Source of the DNA: an uncultured Methanolobus sp.
Lineage (GTDB): Archaea > Halobacteriota > Methanosarcinia > Methanosarcinales > Methanosarcinaceae
Direction of reading: 5' to 3'
Length of the DNA: 64,000 nt
Assembly (NCBI RefSeq): GCF_963665675.1
Contig: NZ_OY762426.1
Coordinates: forward strand, 372,001-436,000
Shown here: positions 17,861 through 27,004 of the stretch, piece after piece
Layout of the letters: every line of letters starts with the position of its first letter
Numbering within the stretch: the first letter of the stretch is position 1
Made by a program: the position numbers and the translations under genes
Notes under the pieces: model-generated
Told to the model about the DNA's origin: nothing
Seen by the model: the letters and a program-made list of their open reading frames with translations, nothing else
Databases searched by the model: none

Positions 17861-19924
17861 TCATGTGGCTCCAAGCCCTTTCTTGAGGGATTCGAGGTTT
17901 GCCTCCATCTGCTCAAGATAGTCCTTATTGTCAACAGTTCCTGTCATGATATACAGGGTTTCAACCTGCACTTCCTTCCCGCTCAGGCTTTCAGTGTTGC
18001 TTTTTAATGTCTTTACATATGCATCTGAATAAACCGGGTCGACATACAGGAAATAAGTATCAGTTTCTATCATCTTATTAACAAGAGCCGCCATGGCCGA
18101 GGAGCTTGGCTGTTCATCTGCCGATATACCGATAACTCCTTCCTGCTCAAAACCATACCTGTTGGCAAGATATCCATATGCGGAATGTGTCACGAAAATA
18201 TACTCATTTTCGGTGTTGGCAAGTTCACTCATGTATCTTTCATCCAGGTCTGTCAGTTTGTCCTTCAAATTGTTCCACCTTTTAGTGTAGTAAGCTTCAT
18301 TTTCAGGATCTGCCTGAACGATGGTCTCATATATTTGTTCTCCCTGCTGCATTGCAATATACGGACTTATCCATGTATGGGGGTCATAAACCTGGGCTGA
18401 CATGGATTCCACAGCCACCAGTGCAAGCACATTGTTGGAACCGGGTTTTTCCTCAAGTTGCCATGTTTTAATAGCAGACATCTCTTCCAGGTCTATCAGA
18501 TGAACATTGCCATCAGATGTCACTGCCCACAATGTATTTTTTTCCTGGTTTTCTATTATCCTTATAGCCTGTGGGAAGGAACCCTCAAGCTGGACATTGT
18601 GAGTGCCTCCTGTTGCCAGGTTTACCAGTACTACCTGACCATCACTGGGATCTGAAATGGCCACCAGGTTGCTGCCACTGATGAAAACAGAATTTGGCCA
18701 GCCATATTCTTCTGATACTTCCCGGACATGGACTTCTATCTCTTTCTCAAGAACCTCATTGACAAGATCGTAAACAACAATACTTGAATATTCCAGATCC
18801 AGAGACTCGTTACCTGTATATGAGATCAGACTTCTTCCATCATCACTGATCCATGAGCGGGTCAGGTATGTGCCATTGTGAGTATATGGGATCAAACCTT
18901 CATATCCTGAACCTGATACCTTGACAAGGCCAAAGCTATCCCCTCTGCCATTGAAGTACACATTGCCTGTAAACGGAGAATAGACTCCCCCATGCGGAGA
19001 GTCACCTGCATTGCCTTCGACCACTACATCACCACTAGAAGACTGGAGTATACGCAGGTTCTCTTCTGCCGGTGTATTCATTTCCCCGATGTATAGCAAT
19101 CCATCCTCGTCATAAACAACAGTTGCATGACTTGTGGATGAAGTTCCCGGGTCTTCATATTTGCTATATGATCCCGGATTTTCGGTATCCACTACCAGAA
19201 CCGCCTGTTCATTATCAAGGGCAAATGCTATCTGTTTACCATCGGTGGATATTGCATAATGCCGTGGATTTTCCGCATCAATGGTGCTTAGAACTTCAGG
19301 ATCGTGGAAGTGGTCCCCATGTAATCCTGTGTTAAGCACTTTCAGGCTTTCAGGGTTGGGTACGAACAGATAACAAGTACCTAAGGAACTTCTGATAAAT
19401 GGTGTATTATCAAAAAAGCCACTGTGTTTGGTGGCGTTCATAGCAAATGGCAGGGTGCTGACAAGAACTGCATCATCTTCACTTATATCATAGACAAGTG
19501 TTCTGGAGTTATCATTATCGAATATGAATAAGCGTGTAAGATCGTACTCATAGGATGTTGACAGGTCCAGCCCTTTTGTTGTTTCCACAACTGACATGTT
19601 GCTGCCCTCTAAAGCAGGCAGCAGACTGTACTCAACCCACTGCTCAAGACCTGCTCCGTTATATACAAATATGTCAGCTTTGCTGGCTTTGAGTACATCC
19701 GATGCAGACGGGTACCAGGAATGGACCTCTGTGTTCTCGGGAACAAGAAGATCGACTTGGACCTTATCCCCTCCTATTTCCCGGGCCATATATCCCAGAG
19801 GATATACACTTGTTACTATTTTCAGGTCTTCACTATCATCATCCACCTGTATCGAAAGAACAAGAGCAAGGAGGACAACTGCAACTAATACTCCAATTAA
19901 TAGGAGTGAATTTTTCTTATCCAT
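17861..19924 (-). CDS. Metal-binding protein of ABC importer with inserted AztD-like beta-propeller (AztC-AztD type fusion)
   Basis: 687 residues from the ATG at 19924 (GGTGGA about 10 bases upstream). After an N-terminal hydrophobic anchor or signal (residues 5-25), residues 33-125 are the N-lobe of a ZnuA/TroA cluster A-I binding protein with the ligand His in EVHSWYPSASD (H68). Residues about 130-505 are a beta-propeller of repeated D-G-x-x-hydrophobic blades, carrying HGDHFHDPE and SPHGGVYSP metal-type motifs. The C-lobe resumes with YDPHTWISP (H516), FVTHSAYGYL (H580) and YVDP (D629), completing the four-ligand site. In bacterial AztABCD the propeller AztD is a separate zinc chaperone for the AztC binding protein; here the propeller sits inside the binding protein at the loop position where ZnuA has its His-rich loop. 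First gene of the operon with the ATPase and permease. Confidence 0.85.
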   Translation of the reverse strand: MDKKNSLLLIGVLVAVVLLALVLSIQVDDDSEDLKIVTSVYPLGYMAREIGGDKVQVDLLVPENTEVHSWYPSASDVLKASKADIFVYNGAGLEQWVEYSLLPALEGSNMSVVETTKGLDLSTSYEYDLTRLFIFDNDNSRTLVYDISEDDAVLVSTLPFAMNATKHSGFFDNTPFIRSSLGTCYLFVPNPESLKVLNTGLHGDHFHDPEVLSTIDAENPRHYAISTDGKQIAFALDNEQAVLVVDTENPGSYSKYEDPGTSSTSHATVVYDEDGLLYIGEMNTPAEENLRILQSSSGDVVVEGNAGDSPHGGVYSPFTGNVYFNGRGDSFGLVKVSGSGYEGLIPYTHNGTYLTRSWISDDGRSLISYTGNESLDLEYSSIVVYDLVNEVLEKEIEVHVREVSEEYGWPNSVFISGSNLVAISDPSDGQVVLVNLATGGTHNVQLEGSFPQAIRIIENQEKNTLWAVTSDGNVHLIDLEEMSAIKTWQLEEKPGSNNVLALVAVESMSAQVYDPHTWISPYIAMQQGEQIYETIVQADPENEAYYTKRWNNLKDKLTDLDERYMSELANTENEYIFVTHSAYGYLANRYGFEQEGVIGISADEQPSSSAMAALVNKMIETDTYFLYVDPVYSDAYVKTLKSNTESLSGKEVQVETLYIMTGTVDNKDYLEQMEANLESLKKGLGAT

Positions 19925-20410
19925 TATCAACAAATCCACCATTTTTTGGTTAGATACCAAATATACCATATGTTGTGACTATTGTTGATTTATCAATGAA
20001 TATATAGTTTTCCTATTAGTCCTTTCAGAAATAATATATAATACATATATTAAAATCAGATGCATAAGAGCCCTAAAATATGAAAGCACATTATAAAAAT
20101 CAAAACCGTTTTTGCATGCATACCAAACTTTAAATCATCACTATCCTCACTAATATATAGGCAGGTAATGGCCCGGAAAGGCTAAAGGAGTCCCAGGATC
20201 AGTTATTTTTTCCTTCACGAACCACTTCAGGCATAAAGTCCTGAATTTCTGATTCTATTTTCACGGCCAAAAAAATAAGTAGTTATTACAAATAAATATA
20301 TAGTAACAAAATAATATTAGGAATACTAAATAATGCCCATGTGCAAAAGCAATCAGAATATTTGAGGCAAAGAACAATTATCTGATGGCTTTTCCGGGAT
20401 GGTGAACTAA
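19925..20410. other. Divergent intergenic region
   Basis: About 490 bases between the metal-binding protein gene (minus) and a methyltransferase gene (plus). It contains AT-rich promoter-like stretches (ATATATAG near 19999 and near 20297) and a hairpin TTCAGG-8 nt-CCTGAA at 20226-20245. No copy of the CCTAA/TTAGG operator is present. A small RNA cannot be excluded. Confidence 0.4.
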
Positions 20411-21217
20411 TTGGTCAGTCATAATTTGAAAGATGTTTCTGAGACCCTTTTGATCCCTTTGTGGGCAAGGGCAGAAGAATGGGACAAAGCAGACCCTGTT
20501 ATCATGGACGAACATGCACTTGACCTTGTCCGGGATATAGATTATGATTTTTCGAAGTTTAAAGGATCATGGATGTCCCAACTTGGCTGTGCGATCAGGG
20601 CGAACATACTTGACAGGGAAACAAAACGTTTCGTAAGAGAGTACCCGGATGCAGTTATCATCAATCTGGGTTGCGGGCTCGATACCAGATTTTTCAGAGT
20701 GGACAACGGGACTATAAACTGGTATGACCTGGACCTGCCTCCGGTAATCGAGGTGAGAAAACAATTCTTCCGGGAAAATGACCGGTACAGGATGCTTGGT
20801 ACTTCTATCTTCGATCATAACTGGATTGACGACATCGTGCATGATAACAGACCTGTGCTTTTTATTGCAGAAGGGGTTTTCATGTACTTTGATCCGGAAC
20901 AGGTGCAGAATATATTAAACCGGCTTATCGGGAGTTTTCCTAATGCATGGATGCTTCTGGAAGTTTTTCCAAAGTTCTTCTTACGATTCAGCAGGAAACA
21001 TGAGACCCTGAAGATGATGGACAAGCCCCTTGTTTTCAAATGGGGAATAAATAAACCGGATGACCTTAAAGCTATTGACAAACGACTCAGGGTCAAAGCT
21101 TCATTCAATTATTTTGATATAAGAAAAGACAGGTGGAGATGGCTGGGCAAACTGGCTTACATCCCCTGGGTCAGGAATAATATGAATAACAGAATACTGA
21201 AGCTTGAGTTCGCATGA
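20411..21217 (+). CDS. LCM/PPM1-type SAM methyltransferase (paralogue)
   Basis: 268 residues. The start is a TTG at 20411, decided by a perfect GGTGA five bases upstream; no suitable ATG exists nearby. Motifs VIINLGCGLDTRFFRV, WYDLDLPPVIEVRKQ and LFIAEGVFMYF match the leucine-carboxyl-methyltransferase-like family. It is paralogous to 12067-12900 (shared IDYDFSKFK, DLDLPxVIxxR, WGI/WGL). Its stop overlaps the ATG of the following ICMT-like remnant (ATGA), so the two were once translationally coupled. Substrate unknown. Confidence 0.85.
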   Translation: MVSHNLKDVSETLLIPLWARAEEWDKADPVIMDEHALDLVRDIDYDFSKFKGSWMSQLGCAIRANILDRETKRFVREYPDAVIINLGCGLDTRFFRVDNGTINWYDLDLPPVIEVRKQFFRENDRYRMLGTSIFDHNWIDDIVHDNRPVLFIAEGVFMYFDPEQVQNILNRLIGSFPNAWMLLEVFPKFFLRFSRKHETLKMMDKPLVFKWGINKPDDLKAIDKRLRVKASFNYFDIRKDRWRWLGKLAYIPWVRNNMNNRILKLEFA

Positions 21218-21702
21218 ATGCCGGGAAAATGACATGATTCGGATGTGGTCCCTGGCTCACAAGGGACGCAGTACTGGCTGCCATTATTCTATATGGACTC
21301 CAGTATTTGCCTTTTCCGGATTACAGGATTCCTGTCTCACAGGAGAATGCCTTCCGCATAGGAGCATTCTGGTTTTTCCCGGGTATTCCTGTCTGGTCCT
21401 CAGGGGCAAAGGAGATCAGGAAAATTTTTCCAAAAGGTAAACTGGTCACCTCCGGCATTTTCAGGTACCTACAGCATCCAATCTATACTGCATTCTGTTT
21501 GTTTTGCATACCGGGAGTAGCCATTATGACCAGATCCGTGTCCGGCCTTCTTTTGCCCTCTGCCTTCTACGTTCTGAACAAGAGAATTCCTTATGAAGAA
21601 CGATAGCTGGAAGACAGGTCCGGAAAAGAGTACACAGATTACAGGAAAAGTACCTGGAGGATTTTCCCGGATTCGGGTAACTGGCACCGATACCACATTT
21701 AA
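21214..21702 (+). pseudogene. ICMT/PEMT-like membrane methyltransferase remnant
   Basis: The frame starts with the ATGA overlap to the upstream gene and encodes LQYLPFPDYRIP...KGKLVTSGIFRYLQHPIYTAF, the conserved region of isoprenylcysteine or phospholipid methyltransferase-like membrane enzymes. It is broken by TGA at 21235-21237 and by TAG at 21604-21606. After the TAG the same frame continues with EYTDYRKSTWRIFP, the family's conserved C-terminal motif, to a TAA at 21700-21702. An ATG in another frame at 21234 (MIRMWSLAHKG) suggests a frameshift near 21265. In a Methanosarcinales host the TAG could be read as pyrrolysine, but the 5' lesion makes a decaying gene more likely. Confidence 0.65.
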
Positions 21703-21930
21703 AATAGGTATATCTACTATTAATAGTTAAAACAATAATAATATATACTTCAAAAACATTATAGTCTTTGCTACATGCAATACAGAGCGTGCAAATGCCT
21801 ATAAACCCAGTGTTTTTCAAGGGAAGCTATAATATGGTCACTTCCTTGGTACAACAAAAAGCCTTCTTTGCTGTATTGCATGCTGGCATTCTTTTTTCGC
21901 TGTAACTGATTAAAAAAGAAAAGTTGGTCC

Positions 21931-22362
21931 GGCTCTATAGAAATCCTGGCATTAAAACTTTGAGGGAAGCAGGCCGTTTTGTCAGTTCAAGGCTCTAATC
22001 CGAAGACTGAGATGAATGAAACAATCTTCTTATGCAACAGCGGATAATTGAGTTGTTATCAATTTGAAAACTGATTTATCGTAAGTCATGAATAACTCGA
22101 GCGAACCCGAAGGGTCCGGCGGAGCCGGCGTTTTACCACAATAAGAAACAAAATAATCTGCATAATACTCTGGAATACTTTCTTCGCAGGACTTCCGTAG
22201 AATTCTAATACAATCGTATTTATAAGTATCTTCTGTGCAGCAACATGGTAATGTGCCGCCTTCGGCGGATGGCTACTTTGTTTTTAGATTGCAGGTTGTT
22301 TTTGTGGGCATGAAAAAGAGCAATGTTTGTGTCACTCAGATAAACAGGAATTCTACAGAGCC
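21931..22362 (+). mobile_element. MITE-like structured repeat, copy A
   Basis: Bounded by terminal inverted repeats GGCTCTATAGAAATCCTG and CAGGAATTCTACAGAGCC. The interior holds ATTTATCGTAAGTCATGAAT, a GC-rich hairpin TCCGGCGGAGCCGGCG, a second hairpin GCCGCCTTCGGCGG and ACTTTGTTTTTAGATT. It is about 85 bases longer than copy D because of extra sequence near its left end. No coding frame. Similar 21-base sequences (TGATTAAAAAAGAAA...) lie outside both ends. Confidence 0.75.
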
Positions 22363-22471
22363 GATAACTGTATGATTAAAAAAGAAAGATTGGTGTTGAC
22401 AGAAAACGTTCTCAGAAATCACCACATATCAAATTAGGGAACAGATATTAGAAAATTAAAGCTTAATGAGC

Positions 22472-22490
22472 AAAGCCATTTTTTGGCTTT
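22472..22490. terminator. Hairpin AAAGCCA/TGGCTTT
   Basis: A perfect 7-bp stem with a T5 loop in the gap between the methyltransferase pseudogene and the convergent secreted protein gene. Terminator-like in either direction. Confidence 0.4.
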
Positions 22491-22696
22491 TTCACGGGAA
22501 ATACTCAGCAAATGTTTATACGTTAGATTTTCCGACAGTTTCAATTATAGAAGCAAACGCCTACAGCAGGAATATATGAAAACACATACACACAATGTAG
22601 CAGAGAATCAGGGATTTAAACCCCCTGTCGGGCAGAAAAAAACACCTGCTCAGGGAAGAGCAAGCAATCATAACAAAGTTACTCCTTTTGTCACCA

Positions 22697-24451
22697 TCAC
22701 ATCGGCGTACCGCTAATGTGAGCATTGTACATATCAATGACATTATCAATAGATATACAGGCACCTGTTCTTGGAGCGGAAACCGAGTTCAAGTGGCAGT
22801 TATAGGCACTTATCACTTCGTTCAGGGTTATGTACCTTCCATTACCAGAATCCCAGTCATTCCACGGATTCCAGTCGTCCATCACGTAAACTTCAGTGTC
22901 ACCACCAACTTCTATGTCGTTTATTCCATAGGCAGAGACATTGCCTGAAATGTTATACATGCCTCCGGTGAGGTTAGAGGGTACTGTGGCATTGTAGATA
23001 ACAGTAAGATTTTCTTCCCCTGCGATATTGGATGACCATATGAAGTCATGTGTCCAGTATTTGAAGGTACTGTGGTCATCCTCAACAACTGTTGTACTCC
23101 AGAACCTGAATGTTTCGTTAGTAAGATTTACTGCCGTCCCATCTAATAATGGATAGTTTTCATCCAGTGCCAGACCGGTGACATTATAATCGGTCTCAAT
23201 ATCAACGGTCACAGTGAAAGTGCTGTTTGGTGTGACATTAAAACTAGAAATTGTCCGGTTCGCTGTAATCTGGGATGAAACACTCATCATCCTATAATTT
23301 GCTTGCTCTTCACCGTCTCCCATTTCAAAGTGATTGGCATAGAAGTGTGCGGTTGCCAGGATTCTGGATGTAGAAACTTCTGCACCTGTTGTTGGAGCAG
23401 GAACAATCCTTACCCAGCAATATACAGCTTCCTGAAGCTCTGCAGTTGTGATGTACCTTCCATCGAGTGAATCCACATCATTCCATGGGTTCCAGTCATC
23501 TGCACCAGGGTTTGATAAACCTATATTGTTCCACAACGTATACTCGGAAATCCGGGCATAGACAGGCACCTGAAGTACTATAGGTGATGGAGGTATGATG
23601 CTGGCAGCGCTGGCACTTACATAAGATGAAGGAAATGGCTTCCAAAAAGACTCCTGGCCATACCAGTACCAAATGCAGCCTTCCTCATCAAGAAGAAGTG
23701 CAGCTGAATCATTGCCCATTATAAGTGCAAGTATTGACCCTACAACACCACCAACACTCGCTACGGCCGGATTGCCACAGGCTGTTAGCTTAACACCAAT
23801 AAGCCCTCCTACAATTACAGGACTAAGATATGAGTATGTAGCTGAGTTACTCTCGTCAATTTGGCAATGATAAAGATTGTTACCAGTAATACAATAATCA
23901 TCCCATGTTTCAATACCATAGTAATCACGATCAGGATGAGGGTATTTTATTCCACGCCCCTGGACAAAAGTCACGCCATCCCATTGAAACGGAGTAGCTT
24001 CCAAAGCAACTTCACTTGTAGTATATTGGAGGGACATCTCCTTAAATTCCGGGTTTCGTTCGATTGGTTTTATCGGATTATATTCCGTAATCAGAGTGGT
24101 GTACAGTTCTCCGTCAAAATAAACCTCCGTTTCGAACCCACCATCGACTTCGAAGACTTTATAATCAATATCCGCTGTTTCGCCGGTATTCTGGTCATTT
24201 ATAGTCATCCTGGCTTCGGTATATGCAGGATCAGAATCCATAGATATTACTATATCCCCAACTTGCACAATAGAGGAAGTATTGTTCATTTTGATTATCT
24301 CAACATCGGGAGATTCAACTTTTTCGACTGTTACATCCTGGAATAAAGATTCGGAATCCGTTTCACAGCTGACAGCCGGCACAAAAGCCATATTTAAAAG
24401 CAACATCATTACAAATAATATTCCAATTTGTCTTACTTTCTTATTTTTCAC
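22697..24451 (-). CDS. Secreted protein with two WNPWND (dockerin-like) modules
   Basis: 584 residues from a GTG at 24451, chosen because GGGTGA lies five bases upstream and the protein then begins with a basic stretch and a signal peptide (GILFVMMLLLNMAFVPAVSC). The N-terminal half (about 30-310) is an unrecognised extracellular domain with a hydrophobic Gly/Val-rich segment near 215-240. Residues about 330-395 and 530-584 are two copies of a module reading DDWNPWNDxDSxxGRYIT, then two helices separated by APxTGA; between them is an Ig-like domain. The module recurs in four other proteins here. No anchor is seen at the C-terminus, so retention may depend on the module. No operator copy was found upstream. 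Confidence 0.8.
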   Translation of the reverse strand: MKNKKVRQIGILFVMMLLLNMAFVPAVSCETDSESLFQDVTVEKVESPDVEIIKMNNTSSIVQVGDIVISMDSDPAYTEARMTINDQNTGETADIDYKVFEVDGGFETEVYFDGELYTTLITEYNPIKPIERNPEFKEMSLQYTTSEVALEATPFQWDGVTFVQGRGIKYPHPDRDYYGIETWDDYCITGNNLYHCQIDESNSATYSYLSPVIVGGLIGVKLTACGNPAVASVGGVVGSILALIMGNDSAALLLDEEGCIWYWYGQESFWKPFPSSYVSASAASIIPPSPIVLQVPVYARISEYTLWNNIGLSNPGADDWNPWNDVDSLDGRYITTAELQEAVYCWVRIVPAPTTGAEVSTSRILATAHFYANHFEMGDGEEQANYRMMSVSSQITANRTISSFNVTPNSTFTVTVDIETDYNVTGLALDENYPLLDGTAVNLTNETFRFWSTTVVEDDHSTFKYWTHDFIWSSNIAGEENLTVIYNATVPSNLTGGMYNISGNVSAYGINDIEVGGDTEVYVMDDWNPWNDWDSGNGRYITLNEVISAYNCHLNSVSAPRTGACISIDNVIDMYNAHISGTPM

Positions 24452-24606
24452 ATATTTCACCCTTAGGTTTTTTCCGGAAGGCAAAGTAAGCAAAGATTCA
24501 TGTTGTATCAAAGACAAGATTACTTCACCTTCGGGTAAAGGGATATCATTCGATTTTCCGGATTGCTATGATATCCCTGCACATTATTTCCAATGTGATC
24601 GCAATT

Positions 24607-25134
24607 TTATGTAAATTCGCAGTGCATTCTCTGTTTTGCATCCATAAGAAAAATCACCAATAGTATTGTTACATATCCACCGACTATATTTGTCGTATCA
24701 TCTATCTTAAAGTTAAAAGAATATGCTACTGTCATTATAATAAGCCACAAAATAAGAGCAATCAGATTACACGTGATGAGAAATAAGTATTCATTTTTTG
24801 TTTTTTCATCAATTACTTTCCGTGCTGCAAGGTATGAAAATGTATGAAAGAAGAGGAACATAGGTCCGCATTTTATCCAATAACCAATCTGAGAATAACC
24901 AGTTTGATAAGTAAATAATACTGGAAATGCTATCAACAAATCATCTATGTTAAACAAATATACAAAAAAGTAGACTAGTCCGCCAATAACTAACCCTGCA
25001 GATTCTTCGAAACTTGACTTTTTTTGTTTCATGGGCATTTGTATCGTTGATCTCTTGGCCCTACTGTTCTTTTCATAATCGAATCGTAAATCATGGAAGT
25101 TTATAGTGATACATATATTTTCACAATGCATCAC
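24607..25134 (-). CDS. Small polytopic membrane protein of unknown function
   Basis: 175 residues with about four hydrophobic segments (from AGLVIGGLVYFFVYLF onward, LITCNLIALILWLIIM, VGGYVTILLVIFLM). The soluble N-terminal 30 residues may be an over-long start; a Met at about residue 33 or 35 is an alternative, and no clear ribosome-binding site decides. It lies between two secreted-protein genes on the same strand. No family recognised. Confidence 0.5.
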   Translation of the reverse strand: MMHCENICITINFHDLRFDYEKNSRAKRSTIQMPMKQKKSSFEESAGLVIGGLVYFFVYLFNIDDLLIAFPVLFTYQTGYSQIGYWIKCGPMFLFFHTFSYLAARKVIDEKTKNEYLFLITCNLIALILWLIIMTVAYSFNFKIDDTTNIVGGYVTILLVIFLMDAKQRMHCEFT

Positions 25135-25160
25135 TAATTAACTACCTAAACCAAAGAACT

Positions 25161-26726
25161 TTATTCATTCCTTCTTCTTTCGACAAACAACCCAGCCACT
25201 GCAAGAACAAAGAGACTTCCTGTCAGTCCAACAGCAGGAATGCTCGCAGTTTGTTCTTCCTGAGAACTCTCATCGCCTGTAACTTCAGATTCCTGTCCAT
25301 CCTGCACGGATGCTAAACGATCGTCTGTTCCTGATCCAGTAGACCCACTGTTTGTTACGGAAGCAGATATCGCAAATGGAGAGAATCCGGGAGTCTGGGA
25401 TTCAAAGTAAACATAGTTATCATGATCACTCACTATTTCTGTTTCAAGTTTGTTCCACGAATCGTCAGAATAACGATACAGGTGCATGTCCCCTGAAGTG
25501 ACACTGTTTTCTTCCATCCAGTCTTTTTCAACCCTGAAACCTATTACAGGTTTGTCAATGTTCTCAGATGTTGCAAAACCTGCTTTTCCAACCCATATAC
25601 TCATATATTGATATACCAATCCGGGTGCACCGGAAGTCACAAATGTTGACCTGTCTTTGAGCACTTCTATAGTAGTAGAGATCTGTCCTGAATTTTTGAG
25701 GGCATTGAATTGGACAAAGGTTATTGCATTCTCTTCAGAGTCAAATTCGTATTTGGCATCACTACCTTTGTTAATAAAAACAGATTCAACCTCTTTTTTT
25801 GCAATATTCTCATATTCCTCGCCGGTAGAACCTCCACCGCCGCCTCCACCACCACTGCTTCCACTGCTGCCTGAAGACGTTGTAGTGGATGAAGAAGCTG
25901 TAGTTACCGTTATACTTGAATCCCCCTCAACATCTATGTCACCCTGAGACCCATCCACAGACCCGGCAATTTCATATTGGCCAGCTGTTGTTTGCGAGGG
26001 AACTGTCACTTCGTAGACTATAGTGCTGGTCGTACCTGCCTCAACACCCGTATTCGCCCATTCGATTGAATTATCTGAATTTGAGTTAATACTCCACCCG
26101 TCATTGTCTACTTCGTTTAAAGTCCACCCTGACGGAACATTTTCAGTAATTGTCGTACTGTCAGCCTGATTTGCAGTAAACCAAATCGTAACATCGAAAG
26201 AATCACCAGCTTTAACCGTATCCGCAGATATTGTCCTCAAAGCCGAATTTGAAGAACTGCCTTCTCCTACTGTTATCTGGGTATCCCCCTCAATGGGAAT
26301 AGGAGTAATATATTGTCCCGCAGTTACATTGAGGATTGCTGTGAGCACACCAGTGATATCATATACACCCTCCTCGGTTCCTTGAGGGATCGTTAAATCG
26401 TATACAACTGTCCGTGAATCCCCATACGAAAGATTACCCATATAACTGAACTGATTGTAACGTGACGTAAAGGTCATTCCATCATCATCTTTTACTGTAA
26501 AATCCCATCCATCTGGAATAGATTCTTCAATTGAAGGTCCACATAACTCACTGAGCATGTACATGGAAACGGTGACAGTAACGGTATCTCCTGCTTCTAC
26601 ACTGGTATCAGATATCGATCGGGTTCCGATCATTTCCTCTGTGGCTAATGCAGGAGTTATGAATAAAGCGAGTGATAAGATTGTGAGAACACTCAAAACA
26701 CATATTTTCATTGTTGTTTTTATCAT
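25161..26726 (-). CDS. Surface protein with two Ig-like domains and a PGF-pre-PGF domain
   Basis: About 521 residues from the ATG at 26726 (GGAG ten bases upstream; an ATG at 26741 is an alternative). Signal peptide, then two related Ig/NEW3-like domains (each starting with RTIS/RSIS...AGDxxxVT), a Ser/Gly linker with a run of Gly, a PGF-pre-PGF-like domain (about 300-455, ending TPGFSPFAIS), an acidic linker and a C-terminal helix starting IPAVG with an ERRRNE tail, a variant archaeosortase-type anchor. The first Ig domain is related to that of the next protein upstream (27005-28384). Likely an S-layer-associated protein. Confidence 0.75.
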   Translation of the reverse strand: MIKTTMKICVLSVLTILSLALFITPALATEEMIGTRSISDTSVEAGDTVTVTVSMYMLSELCGPSIEESIPDGWDFTVKDDDGMTFTSRYNQFSYMGNLSYGDSRTVVYDLTIPQGTEEGVYDITGVLTAILNVTAGQYITPIPIEGDTQITVGEGSSSNSALRTISADTVKAGDSFDVTIWFTANQADSTTITENVPSGWTLNEVDNDGWSINSNSDNSIEWANTGVEAGTTSTIVYEVTVPSQTTAGQYEIAGSVDGSQGDIDVEGDSSITVTTASSSTTTSSGSSGSSGGGGGGGGSTGEEYENIAKKEVESVFINKGSDAKYEFDSEENAITFVQFNALKNSGQISTTIEVLKDRSTFVTSGAPGLVYQYMSIWVGKAGFATSENIDKPVIGFRVEKDWMEENSVTSGDMHLYRYSDDSWNKLETEIVSDHDNYVYFESQTPGFSPFAISASVTNSGSTGSGTDDRLASVQDGQESEVTGDESSQEEQTASIPAVGLTGSLFVLAVAGLFVERRRNE

Positions 26727-27004
26727 TTTTTGTTTCTCCATCGAATTAATTTAAATTAGATGTATTGCTAATTCTTCCCCCTTGTCCAAACTTTTTTTAT
26801 TGCTGACAATACTTTCCTGAAAACGAGCCCGTCATCTGCGGATATTGAAATAATAATGACTGGAATTACAACAATACAGACGTTTTTACTGAATTTATGT
26901 TAATACAAGATCGCCGTCTCAAATTAACTATGATCGACAGTGAAAAAATAAAGAAGGAATATACATGTGAAAACGTATATCCCTGAATTTAATTAGTCAT
27001 TTGT

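Noticed and set aside
20310..20345. ATTAGGAATACTAAA upstream of the second methyltransferase as an operator copy
   Set aside because: Spacing between half-sites is 3 rather than 5 bases, the orientation is wrong and no third half-site exists.
25600..25960. Pro-rich plus-strand frame opposite the Gly-rich linker
   Set aside because: The proline run is the complement of the poly-Gly coding stretch of the minus-strand surface protein.
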